A stretch of 64,000 nucleotides of DNA from Streptomyces griseoluteus. Lineage in GTDB: Bacteria; Actinomycetota; Actinomycetes; Streptomycetales; Streptomycetaceae. The notes beneath the pieces are model-generated. The model was not told the DNA's origin, did no database searches, and was given only the letters and a program-made list of their open reading frames with translations. Below, in pieces: positions 7,636 through 14,914 of this stretch (positions within the stretch are counted from its first letter, which is position 1; each line of letters opens with the position of its first letter). The DNA is taken from the NCBI RefSeq assembly GCF_004784465.1, contig NZ_SRRU01000006.1, positions 124,001 to 188,000 on the forward strand, given 5' to 3'. The position numbers and the translations under genes are program-made.

Positions 7636-8388
7636 GTGTTCGGACGTCGCAACAAGAAGGGTGCCGCCGAGGACGCGGCCGGCGAGGCCGAGCAGGTCGT
7701 CGACAGCGTCGACACCGAGGCGGAAGAGCAGACGCGGGTACGGCTCGAGCCCGAGCCGCGCCCCGACGGACCCTGGGACTCCACCGAGGTGCGCGACCCG
7801 GCCGAGGGCCGCGTCGACCTGGGCGGTCTGTTCGTGCCCGGGGTCGACGGCATGGAACTGCGGGTCGAGGTCGCCGGTGACGCGATCGTCGCCGCGACCG
7901 TCGTACTGCGCGACAGCGCCGTCCAGCTCCAGGCGTTCGCCGCCCCCAAGCGCGAGGGCATCTGGGGCGAGGTCCGCGAGGAGATCGCGAGCGGCATCAC
8001 CCAGCAGGGCGGCATCGTCGACGAGGTCGAGGGCCCCCTCGGCTGGGAGCTGCGGGCCCAGGTGCCGGTGCAGCTCCCCGACGGAACCAGCGGCTTCCAG
8101 GTCGTGCGGTTCATCGGCGTGGACGGCCCGCGCTGGTTCCTGCGCGGTGTGATCTCCGGCCAGGGCGCGGTGCAGCCGCAGGCGGCCGGGCTGCTGGAGC
8201 AGATCTTCCGGGACACGGTCGTGGTGCGCGGCGAGGGCCCGATGGCGCCCCGCGACCCGATCGTCCTCAAGCTGCCCAACGACGCCCAGATGGTCCCCGA
8301 GGGCGTCCAGCAGCAGGAGGAGGGCTCCCGCTTCTCCGGCGGCATGGGACAGCTCCAGCGCGGCCCGGAGATCACCGAGGTCCGCTGA
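7636..8388 (+). CDS. DUF3710 protein
   Basis: 250 residues from GTG 7636, behind a GGGAAGGA ribosome site. The N-terminus (MFGRRNKKG after the start) is basic, then acidic. The central part is a beta-rich domain (DGMELRVEV, VQLQAFAAPKREGIWGEVRE) with the conserved GPRWFLRGVISG motif of DUF3710 near residue 175. The C-terminus is Gln/Pro-rich. The family is restricted to actinobacteria and has no known role. The persistent link to dut suggests, but does not prove, a tie to nucleotide or DNA metabolism. A strong hairpin terminator follows 38 bases after the stop. Confidence 0.9.
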   Translation: MFGRRNKKGAAEDAAGEAEQVVDSVDTEAEEQTRVRLEPEPRPDGPWDSTEVRDPAEGRVDLGGLFVPGVDGMELRVEVAGDAIVAATVVLRDSAVQLQAFAAPKREGIWGEVREEIASGITQQGGIVDEVEGPLGWELRAQVPVQLPDGTSGFQVVRFIGVDGPRWFLRGVISGQGAVQPQAAGLLEQIFRDTVVVRGEGPMAPRDPIVLKLPNDAQMVPEGVQQQEEGSRFSGGMGQLQRGPEITEVR

Positions 8389-8426
8389 GCCCGCAGACAC
8401 AGCAGGGCTGAGCCTGAGACACAGCG

Positions 8427-8460
8427 GAAGGGCCGTACCCCCGCGGGGGTGCGGCCCTTC
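8427..8460 (+). terminator. Hairpin terminator after the DUF3710 gene
   Basis: GAAGGGCCG (8427-8435) pairs with CGGCCCTTC (8452-8460), and the loop itself contains CCCCCGCGGGGG. There is no T-tract, as is common in Streptomyces. Confidence 0.75.
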
Positions 8461-8587
8461 GCGCGTGCCCGACGCGTCAGGGTTGCGTCAAAGCGTCCCG
8501 TCGCGCGGCCCGACGCCCGCTTTGTCCGCACCGGCCGCCGTAAGGTCGACGCGGCGTAGGCGGCAGTCACCGGAAGACAATGAGGCC

Positions 8588-11143
8588 ATGGCACGCGGCA
8601 AGCTTCGGATCTACCTCGGTGCGGCACCGGGCGTGGGCAAGACCTACGCCATGCTCGCGGAGGCCCACCGCCGCCTGGGGCGGGGCACCGACTGCGTGGT
8701 GGCGTACGTCGAGCACCACGGCCGCCCCCGTACCGAGACGCTGCTGCACGGCCTGGAGCAGGTGCCGCGCCGCCGGCTGGAGCACCGGGGCGCCTCCTTC
8801 GAGGAGATGGACGTCGACGCCGTACTGCGCCGAGCGCCCGCCGTCGCCCTGGTGGACGAACTCGCGCACACCAATGTGCCCGGCTCCCGCAACACCAAGC
8901 GCTGGCAGGACGTGGAGGAACTCCTCGCCGCCGGGACCGACGTCGTCTCCACCGTCAACATCCAGCACCTGGAGTCCCTCGGCGACGTGGTCGAGTCCAT
9001 CACCGGGGTCCGCCAGCGCGAGACGGTGCCCGACGAGGTGGTCCGCAGGGCCGACCAGATCGAGCTGGTCGACATGTCCCCGCAGGCGCTGCGCCGCCGT
9101 ATGGCGCACGGCAACGTCTACCAGCCCGACAAGGTCGACGCGGCCCTGTCCAACTACTTCCGCCCCGGCAACCTCACCGCCCTGCGCGAACTGGCCCTGC
9201 TGTGGGTGGCCGACCGGGTCGACGAGCATTTGAACGCCTACCGCAGCGAGCACCGGGTCTCCCGGATCTGGGGCTCCCGCGAGCGCATCGTGGTCGGCCT
9301 GACCGGCGGACCCGAGGGGCGCACTCTGATCCGCCGCGCCGCCCGGCTCGCCGAGAAGGGCGCTGGCGGCGAGGTGCTGGCGGTCTACATAGCCCGCAGC
9401 GACGGCCTCACCGCCGCCTCCCCGAAGGAACTCGCCCTCCAGCGCACCCTGGTGGAGGACCTCGGCGGCACCTTCCACCACGTGGTCGGCGACGACATAC
9501 CCGCCTCCCTGCTGGCCTTCGCGCGCGGCGTCAACGCCACCCAGATCGTGCTCGGCTCCTCCCGCCGCAAGGCGTGGCAGTACGTCTTCGGACCCGGCGT
9601 CGGGGCCACCGTCGCACGGGAGTCCGGACCCGACCTCGACGTGCACATCGTCACCCACGAGGAGGTCGCCAAGGGCCGCGGACTGCCCGTGGCGCGCGGC
9701 TCGCGGCTCGGCCGGGGCCGGATCGTCGCGGGCTGGGCGACCGCGCTGGCGGGCCCGGCGCTGCTGGCGCTGCTGCTCAACGCCGTCGACCTCGGCCTCG
9801 CCAACGACATGCTGCTGTTCCTGGCCGTCACGGTCGCCGCCGCCCTGCTCGGCGGACTGCTGCCCGCGCTCGCCTCGGCCGCGCTGGGCTCCCTGCTGCT
9901 GAACTTCTTCTACACCCCGCCCCTGCACCGGCTGACCGTCTCCGACCCGCGCAACATCGTCGCCATCGCGATCTTCTTCGGCGTCGGCATGGCGGTCGCC
10001 TCCGTGGTCGACCTCGCCGCCCGCCGCACCCACCAGGCGTCCCGGCTACGGGCCGAGTCGGAGATCCTCTCCTTCCTCGCCGGCAACGTCCTGCGCGGCG
10101 AGACGAGCCTGGAGGCGCTGCTGGAGCGGGTCCGGGAGACCTTCGCCATGGAGTCCGCCGCCCTGCTGGAACGGGCGGGCGACCTGGAGCCCTGGACCTG
10201 CGCGGGCCGCGCCGGACTCGGACCCCCGCTGGAGCGGCCCGAGGACGCCGACGTGGACATGCCGGTCGGCGACCACATGGCGCTCGCCCTCACCGGCCGG
10301 GTGCTGCCCGCCGAGGACCGCCGGGTCCTGGCCGCCTTCGCCGCGCAGGCCGCCGTCGTGCTCGACCGGCGCCGCCTGCAGGCCGAGGCCGACCGGGCGG
10401 GCGCGCTCGCCGAGGGCAACCGCATCCGCACCGCCCTGCTCGCCGCCGTCAGCCACGACCTGCGCACTCCGCTCGCCGGGATCAAGGCCGCCGTCTCCTC
10501 CCTGCGCTCGGACGACGTGGCGTGGTCCGAGGAGGACCGGGCCGAACTGCTGGAGGGCATCGAGGAGGGAGCCGACCGGCTCGACCACCTGGTGGGCAAC
10601 CTGCTCGACATGTCCCGCCTGCAGACCGGCACCGTCACCCCGCTGATCCGCGAGATCGACGTGGACGAGGTGGTGCCCATGGCGCTGGTCGGCGTGCCCG
10701 AGGACAGCGTCGGCCTGGACGTGCCGGAGACGCTGCCCATGGTCGCCGTCGACCCCGGCCTGCTGGAGCGCTCGGTCGCCAACCTGGTGGAGAACGCCGT
10801 CAAGTACAGCCCGCCCGGCCGGCGCGTCACCGTCTCCGCCAGCGCCCTGGTCGACCGGGTCGAGGTGCGGGTCGTGGACCGGGGGCCCGGCGTGCCGGAC
10901 GAGGCGAAGGACCGTATCTTCGAGCCGTTCCAGCGGTACGGCGACGCCCCGCGCGGCGCCGGGGTCGGACTCGGCCTGGCGGTGGCCCGCGGCTTCGCCG
11001 AGGCCATGGACGGCACCCTCACCGCCGAGGACACCCCCGGGGGCGGACTCACCATGGTGCTCAGCCTCCGCGCCGCCCGGCCCGCCCCCGAGCCGTCGCG
11101 CGCCGGGGAGGACACCGCAGAACAGGAAAGGCAGCCGCAATGA
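8588..11143 (+). CDS. kdpD: KdpD-type sensor histidine kinase
   Basis: 851 residues, close to normal KdpD length. The N-terminal KdpD domain has Walker A GAAPGVGKT at 11-19 and DELAHTNVPGS. Next is a USP-like domain (about 235-365), four closely spaced membrane helices of the DUF4118 type (about 380-480), a GAF-like linker, HisKA with His623 in AAVSHDLRTPLAG, and HATPase_c ending GLGLAVARG. It senses potassium limitation or turgor and phosphorylates KdpE. In other Gram-positives the USP domain binds c-di-AMP (family knowledge). No kdpFABC lies in this window, so the pair is an orphan here. Its stop overlaps the kdpE start. Confidence 0.95.
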   Translation: MARGKLRIYLGAAPGVGKTYAMLAEAHRRLGRGTDCVVAYVEHHGRPRTETLLHGLEQVPRRRLEHRGASFEEMDVDAVLRRAPAVALVDELAHTNVPGSRNTKRWQDVEELLAAGTDVVSTVNIQHLESLGDVVESITGVRQRETVPDEVVRRADQIELVDMSPQALRRRMAHGNVYQPDKVDAALSNYFRPGNLTALRELALLWVADRVDEHLNAYRSEHRVSRIWGSRERIVVGLTGGPEGRTLIRRAARLAEKGAGGEVLAVYIARSDGLTAASPKELALQRTLVEDLGGTFHHVVGDDIPASLLAFARGVNATQIVLGSSRRKAWQYVFGPGVGATVARESGPDLDVHIVTHEEVAKGRGLPVARGSRLGRGRIVAGWATALAGPALLALLLNAVDLGLANDMLLFLAVTVAAALLGGLLPALASAALGSLLLNFFYTPPLHRLTVSDPRNIVAIAIFFGVGMAVASVVDLAARRTHQASRLRAESEILSFLAGNVLRGETSLEALLERVRETFAMESAALLERAGDLEPWTCAGRAGLGPPLERPEDADVDMPVGDHMALALTGRVLPAEDRRVLAAFAAQAAVVLDRRRLQAEADRAGALAEGNRIRTALLAAVSHDLRTPLAGIKAAVSSLRSDDVAWSEEDRAELLEGIEEGADRLDHLVGNLLDMSRLQTGTVTPLIREIDVDEVVPMALVGVPEDSVGLDVPETLPMVAVDPGLLERSVANLVENAVKYSPPGRRVTVSASALVDRVEVRVVDRGPGVPDEAKDRIFEPFQRYGDAPRGAGVGLGLAVARGFAEAMDGTLTAEDTPGGGLTMVLSLRAARPAPEPSRAGEDTAEQERQPQ

Positions 11144-11826
11144 CCAGGGTGCTGGTGGTCGACGACGAACCGCAGATCGTGCGGGCCCTCGTGATCAACC
11201 TCAGGGCGCGCTCGTACGACGTCGACTCGGCCCCCGACGGGCGCACCGCGCTCCAGCTCGCCGCCTCCCGCCACCCCGACGTGATCGTCCTGGACCTGGG
11301 CCTGCCCGACATGGACGGCGTCGAGGTGATCCGGGGCCTGCGCGGCTGGACGCGGGTGCCCATCCTGGTGCTGTCCGCCCGCCACTCCTCCGACGAGAAG
11401 GTCGAGGCGCTGGACGCGGGCGCCGACGACTACGTCACCAAGCCCTTCGGCATGGACGAACTGCTGGCCCGGCTGCGGGCCGCCGTGCGCCGGGCCGAAC
11501 CGGTCGGGCCGGGCGAGGACGAGGTGACCACCGTGGAGACGGACGGCTTCACCGTCGACCTGGCCGCCAAGAAGGTCGACCGGGGTGGCAGAGACGTACG
11601 GCTCACCCCGACCGAGTGGCATCTGCTGGAGGTGCTGGTCCGCAACACCGGCCGGCTGGTCGGCCAGAAGCAGCTGCTGCGGGAGGTCTGGGGGCCCTCC
11701 TACGGCACCGAGACCAACTACCTGCGGGTCTACATGGCCCAGCTCCGCCGCAAGCTGGAGGCCGACCCGGCCCACCCCCGGCACTTCATCACCGAACCCG
11801 GCATGGGCTACCGCTTCGAGAAGTGA
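11140..11826 (+). CDS. kdpE: KdpE-type response regulator
   Basis: 228 residues, with ATG overlapping the kdpD stop (ATGA). The receiver domain has VVDDEPQI, the phosphorylation site in VLDLGLPDMDG (about Asp52), and the lysine in YVTKPFG. The C-terminal OmpR-type winged helix ends in ITEPGMGYRFEK. It would be phosphorylated by the adjacent KdpD and act as a DNA-binding activator. The usual target is the kdp potassium ATPase operon, which must lie elsewhere. The neighbouring potassium genes (trkA pair, KimA-like transporter) are other candidates, but no KdpE box can be read here. Confidence 0.95.
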   Translation: MTRVLVVDDEPQIVRALVINLRARSYDVDSAPDGRTALQLAASRHPDVIVLDLGLPDMDGVEVIRGLRGWTRVPILVLSARHSSDEKVEALDAGADDYVTKPFGMDELLARLRAAVRRAEPVGPGEDEVTTVETDGFTVDLAAKKVDRGGRDVRLTPTEWHLLEVLVRNTGRLVGQKQLLREVWGPSYGTETNYLRVYMAQLRRKLEADPAHPRHFITEPGMGYRFEK

Positions 11827-11879
11827 ACCGGTGTCCGGGCCGGGGCCCTCTGGAGTACGGCCTCGGGGGCACACCCCGG

Positions 11880-11885
11880 TACGCT
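11880..11885 (+). promoter_or_regulatory. -10 hexamer for a leaderless OB-fold mRNA
   Basis: TACGCT ends 6 bases before ATG 11892 and no ribosome site is present, so transcription would begin at the start codon. No good -35 is seen. Confidence 0.35.
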
Positions 11886-11891
11886 TCAGAT

Positions 11892-12290
11892 ATGAGTGGC
11901 GTTCCTCGATCCGAAAAGTCGGCAGGCCGGTTCCGCCGCATGCTGGACCGGCTCTCCACCTCCCAGGAGGACCTGGAGTCGGAGGAGCTGCGGGAGGACA
12001 CCGAGACCGCGGGCTGCACCCGGATCGGCGACTGCCACGACCGGCAGATCGTCACCGTAACTGGTACCTTGCGCACGGTCACCCTGCGACCGCGGGCGGG
12101 AGTCCCGGCGCTGGAGGCGGAGTTGTTCGACGGCACCGCCGCGCTGGACGTGGTGTGGCTCGGCAGGCGCTCCATCACGGGCATAGAACCGGGACGCAAG
12201 CTGATCGCATCGGGCCGGATCTCGATGAGCCGGGGCCGCCGCGTGCTGTTCAACCCGAAATACGAACTGCGACCCCTCGGACGGGAGTAG
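11892..12290 (+). CDS. OB-fold nucleic-acid-binding-type protein
   Basis: 132 residues. After a charged helical N-terminus (about 1-40) there is an OB-fold core: RQIVTVTGTLRTVTL, PALEAELFDGTAALDVVWLG, IEPGRKLIASGRIS and a closing strand VLFNPKYEL. This is the single-stranded-nucleic-acid/tRNA anticodon type OB module also found as Rv2694c in M. tuberculosis. No catalytic residues are expected. It may bind DNA or RNA, or act as a protein-protein module (inference). It stands alone as a transcription start (likely leaderless) and is followed after 3 bases by the DUF3159 gene, so the two are one operon. Confidence 0.85.
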   Translation: MSGVPRSEKSAGRFRRMLDRLSTSQEDLESEELREDTETAGCTRIGDCHDRQIVTVTGTLRTVTLRPRAGVPALEAELFDGTAALDVVWLGRRSITGIEPGRKLIASGRISMSRGRRVLFNPKYELRPLGRE

Positions 12291-12293
12291 CCG

Positions 12294-13106
12294 GTGACGT
12301 CCCTCGACAAGCCGACCCAAGACGCCGGACAGAGCCCGCCGGGCGGCGGCCGCGAGAACGACGGCCAGGTCCACGACTCCCGGGCGGTCACCGAGGCCGC
12401 GCTGTTCGAGGCGTTCGGCGGCATCCGCGGCATGGTCGAGACGGTGCTGCCCGGCCTGATCTTCGTCACGATCTTCACGATCAACAAGGACCTGCACTTC
12501 TCCGCGATCGCCGCGCTGGCGGTCTCGGTGGTCATGCTGGTGGTCCGGCTGCTGCGCAAGGACACCGTCAAGCACGCCTTCAGCGGTGTCTTCGGGGTCG
12601 CCTTCGGTGTCGTGTTCGCGATGTTCACGGGCAACGCCAAGGACTTTTACCTGCCCGGCATGCTCTACACCCTGGGCCTGGCGCTGGCGTACATCATCAC
12701 CACCCTCGCCGGGGTGCCGCTGATCGGGCTGATGCTGGGGCCGGTGTTCAAGGAGAACCTCTCCTGGCGCACCCGCAACCCCGGCCGCAAGAAGGCGTAC
12801 ACCAAGGCCAGCTGGGCCTGGGGCCTGATCCTGCTCGCCAAGTGCGCGATCCTCTTCCCGCTCTACTGGTGGGCCGACACCACCCAGCTCGGCTGGGTCC
12901 TGGTCATCCTGAAGATCCCGCCCTTCCTGCTGGCGGTCTGGCTCACCTGGGTCTTCCTCGCCAAGGCGCCGCCGCCGATCGACGTGTTCGCCGAGATGGA
13001 GGCCGCCGAGAAGGCCGAGGAGGCCGAGAAGGCGGCGAAGGCCGAGCGCGAGGGCGCCGCCGCCGAGAACGGCGAGCCCGCGGCGGGACGGCACCGCAGG
13101 GGCTGA
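12294..13106 (+). CDS. DUF3159 membrane protein
   Basis: 270 residues, GTG start with GGGAG six bases upstream. The N-terminal 40 residues and C-terminal 45 residues are polar; between them lie about six membrane helices, for example ETVLPGLIFVTIFTI, FAIAALAVSVVMLVVRLL-like segments, MLYTLGLALAYIITTLAG and WVLVILKIPPFLLAVWLTWV. The family (M. tuberculosis Rv2693c) is confined to actinobacteria and always seems to lie next to the OB-fold gene and ceoBC/trkA. That context suggests a role in ion homeostasis, possibly as a transport component used by the TrkA proteins. This is inference from position only. The C-terminus is a coiled-coil-like Glu/Ala/Lys tail. Confidence 0.85.
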   Translation: MTSLDKPTQDAGQSPPGGGRENDGQVHDSRAVTEAALFEAFGGIRGMVETVLPGLIFVTIFTINKDLHFSAIAALAVSVVMLVVRLLRKDTVKHAFSGVFGVAFGVVFAMFTGNAKDFYLPGMLYTLGLALAYIITTLAGVPLIGLMLGPVFKENLSWRTRNPGRKKAYTKASWAWGLILLAKCAILFPLYWWADTTQLGWVLVILKIPPFLLAVWLTWVFLAKAPPPIDVFAEMEAAEKAEEAEKAAKAEREGAAAENGEPAAGRHRRG

Positions 13107-13109
13107 GCG

Positions 13110-13159
13110 CACACGAGGAGGGCGCCCCCGGATCTCTCCGGGGGCGCCCTCCTCGTGTG
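13110..13159. terminator. Bidirectional terminator, perfect 23-bp stem
   Basis: A perfect 23-base inverted repeat (13110-13132 and 13137-13159) around the loop TCTC. It lies exactly between the convergent DUF3159 and trkA genes and can serve both. Confidence 0.88.
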
Positions 13160-13164
13160 CGGCC

Positions 13165-13836
13165 TCAGACGTTGTCGCGGCGGACCGACAGCAGGTCCTC
13201 CAGCTGTTCCTCGCGGGCCTGCGCGGCCACGAAGAGGAGTTCGTCGCCCGCCTCCAGGGAGTCCTCCTTGGACGGCGTCAGCACGCGGGTGCCGCGGATG
13301 ATGGTGACGAGGCTGGTGTCCTCGGGCCACTCCACGTCCCCGACCTGGGTGCCGGCCAGCGCGGACTCCTCCGGCAGGGTCAGCTCCACCAGGTTGGCGT
13401 CGCCGTGGCTGAAGCGCAGCAGCCGGACCAGGTCGCCCACGCTCACCGCCTCCTCGACCAGGGCGGACATCAGACGCGGCGTGGAGACGGCCACGTCGAC
13501 CCCCCAGGACTCGTTGAAGAGCCACTCGTTCTTGGGGTTGTTCACCCGGGCGACGACGCGCGGGACGCCGTACTCCGTCTTGGCGAGCAGCGAGACGACC
13601 AGGTTGACCTTGTCGTCGCCGGTCGCGGCGATCACGACGTTGCAGCGCTGGAGCGCGGCCTCGTCCAGGGCCGTGATCTCACAGGCATCGGCCAGCAGCC
13701 ACTCCGCCTGCGGCACCCGCTCCACCGAGATGGCGGTCGGCGCCTTGTCGATCAGCAGGACCTCGTGGCCGTTCTCCAGCAGTTCCGCCGCGATCGAGCG
13801 GCCGACCGCCCCGGCTCCGGCAATGGCGACCCTCAT
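13165..13836 (-). CDS. trkA: TrkA-type potassium uptake regulatory subunit (CeoC-like)
   Basis: 223 residues on the reverse strand. The N-terminal RCK_N Rossmann domain starts MRVAIAGAGAVGRSIA (GxGxxG nucleotide site) with the acidic residue in VLLIDKAP. The C-terminal RCK_C domain (about 135-215) runs through VELTLPEESALAGTQVG to GDELLFVAA. Such subunits gate Trk/Ktr potassium channels in response to NAD(H), ATP/ADP or c-di-AMP (family knowledge). The start overlaps the stop of the upstream trkA paralogue by one base. No trkH/ktrB pore gene is next to them, so the membrane partner must be distant or be an unrecognised neighbour. Confidence 0.93.
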   Translation of the reverse strand: MRVAIAGAGAVGRSIAAELLENGHEVLLIDKAPTAISVERVPQAEWLLADACEITALDEAALQRCNVVIAATGDDKVNLVVSLLAKTEYGVPRVVARVNNPKNEWLFNESWGVDVAVSTPRLMSALVEEAVSVGDLVRLLRFSHGDANLVELTLPEESALAGTQVGDVEWPEDTSLVTIIRGTRVLTPSKEDSLEAGDELLFVAAQAREEQLEDLLSVRRDNV

Positions 13837-14507
13837 CAGTGACCGCCCTCCTCTTCGGGGCCGTCGGCGAACGCGGCCTCGACCTTCTGGACCTCGTCCG
13901 TCCGCATCATCACGTGCACCAGGTCGCCCTCCTGGAGGACCGTCTGCGAGGTGGGCAACACGGCCTCGCCCAGCCGGGTCAGGAACGCCACGCGGACGCC
14001 CGTCTCCTCCTGGAGCTTGCTGATCTTGTGGCCGACCCACTTGGCGGAGGCGTGCACCTCGGCGAGCTGGACCCCGCCGGTGGGATCGCGCCACAGCGGC
14101 TCCGCGCCCGAGGGCAGCAGCCGGCGCAGCATCTGGTCGGCGGTCCAGCGGACCGTGGCGACGGTCGGGATGCCCAGACGCTGGTACACCTCGGCACGGC
14201 GCGGGTCGTAGATCCGGGCGGCCACGTTCTCCACGCCGAACATCTCACGGGCCACCCGGGCGGAGATGATGTTGGAGTTGTCACCGCTGGAGACGGCGGC
14301 GAAGGCCCCCGCCTCCTCGATGCCCGCCTCGCGCAGGGTGTCCTGGTCGAAGCCGACACCGGTGACCCGGCGGCCGCCGAATCCCGGCCCCAGCCTGCGG
14401 AAGGCGGTGGGGTCCCGGTCGATCACGGCAACCGTGTGTCCCTGTTGCTCCAGGGTCTGGGCGAGAGCGGAACCCACTCTGCCGCAGCCCATGATGACGA
14501 TGTGCAC
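13836..14507 (-). CDS. trkA: TrkA-type potassium uptake regulatory subunit (CeoB-like)
   Basis: 223 residues from the GTG at 14507, chosen because GGAAGGAC precedes it; an ATG seven codons upstream lacks such a site. RCK_N: VHIVIMGCGRVGSALA with the dinucleotide motif and VAVIDRD. The RCK_C part (about 140-220) contains VLQEGDLVHVMMR. It forms a pair with the second TrkA protein, as ceoB and ceoC do in mycobacteria, and the two may make a heteromeric gating ring (inference). The gene order trkA-trkA opposite the OB-fold/DUF3159 operon is the same as in M. tuberculosis. Confidence 0.93.
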   Translation of the reverse strand: MHIVIMGCGRVGSALAQTLEQQGHTVAVIDRDPTAFRRLGPGFGGRRVTGVGFDQDTLREAGIEEAGAFAAVSSGDNSNIISARVAREMFGVENVAARIYDPRRAEVYQRLGIPTVATVRWTADQMLRRLLPSGAEPLWRDPTGGVQLAEVHASAKWVGHKISKLQEETGVRVAFLTRLGEAVLPTSQTVLQEGDLVHVMMRTDEVQKVEAAFADGPEEEGGH

Positions 14508-14619
14508 GACCGTCCTTCCGGTGTCCAAAAGTTGCTGCTCGGCATCAGGGTCTCAGACCGGGGCCCAAAGCTGCACACGCGTGCGCGTCCTGGCCGCCGT
14601 CAACCCGCCGTGACGGCGT

Positions 14620-14754
14620 TCATCTGCGCTGTTCGGTGATCGCGGTCACCCCCGGTGCCCGGCGCCGAGTGATGCTGCGCACGCTGCACCCGGTCAGGAC
14701 GGCGAGACCGGCCAGGGCGAGTACGGCCCCGAGCAGCTCAGCGGCGGCGGGCAT
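14620..14754 (-). CDS. Single-pass small membrane protein, 44 aa
   Basis: A reverse-strand reading frame of 44 codons with a strong ribosome site (CGGAGGTCCC before ATG). It begins MPAAAELLGAVLALAGLAVL, has a cysteine in LTGCS, and ends in the basic tail RSITRRRAPGVTAITEQRR. This is one membrane helix with a positive cytoplasmic-type end. The LTGC could be read as a lipobox, but the N-terminus lacks the positive charge of a signal peptide. It lies 112 bases upstream of the trkA pair on the same strand and is divergent from the potassium transporter. It could be a small subunit of a potassium system, in the manner of KdpF (speculative). Confidence 0.6.
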   Translation of the reverse strand: MPAAAELLGAVLALAGLAVLTGCSVRSITRRRAPGVTAITEQRR

Positions 14755-14875
14755 GGGACCTCCGAAGTGCGACGACGGGCCGGAGCAGTCATCTAGGCAC
14801 GGGGGCGCGCGCACTGGGCACACCCCACTTCCGGGCGCCCCCGATTTCACTCGTGAGGCAGAACGCGCCCACCGG

Positions 14876-14906
14876 TTGCGCGCCCGCCAGTTCGAAGCCT
14901 TACGAT
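14876..14906 (+). promoter_or_regulatory. Promoter of the KimA-like gene, leaderless
   Basis: TTGCGC (14876-14881), 19-base spacer, TACGAT (14901-14906), then 8 bases to GTG 14915. There is no ribosome site, so the mRNA is probably leaderless. Confidence 0.5.
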
Positions 14907-14914
14907 CCTCTCTC

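Noticed and set aside
9202..11139. Forward frame that would extend kdpE by 646 residues
   Set aside because: It is the +1 shadow of kdpD; kdpE starts at the ATGA overlap at 11140.
9910..11874. 654-codon reverse frame opposite kdpDE
   Set aside because: Ser/Arg-rich shadow of kdpD and kdpE; no domain and no ribosome site.
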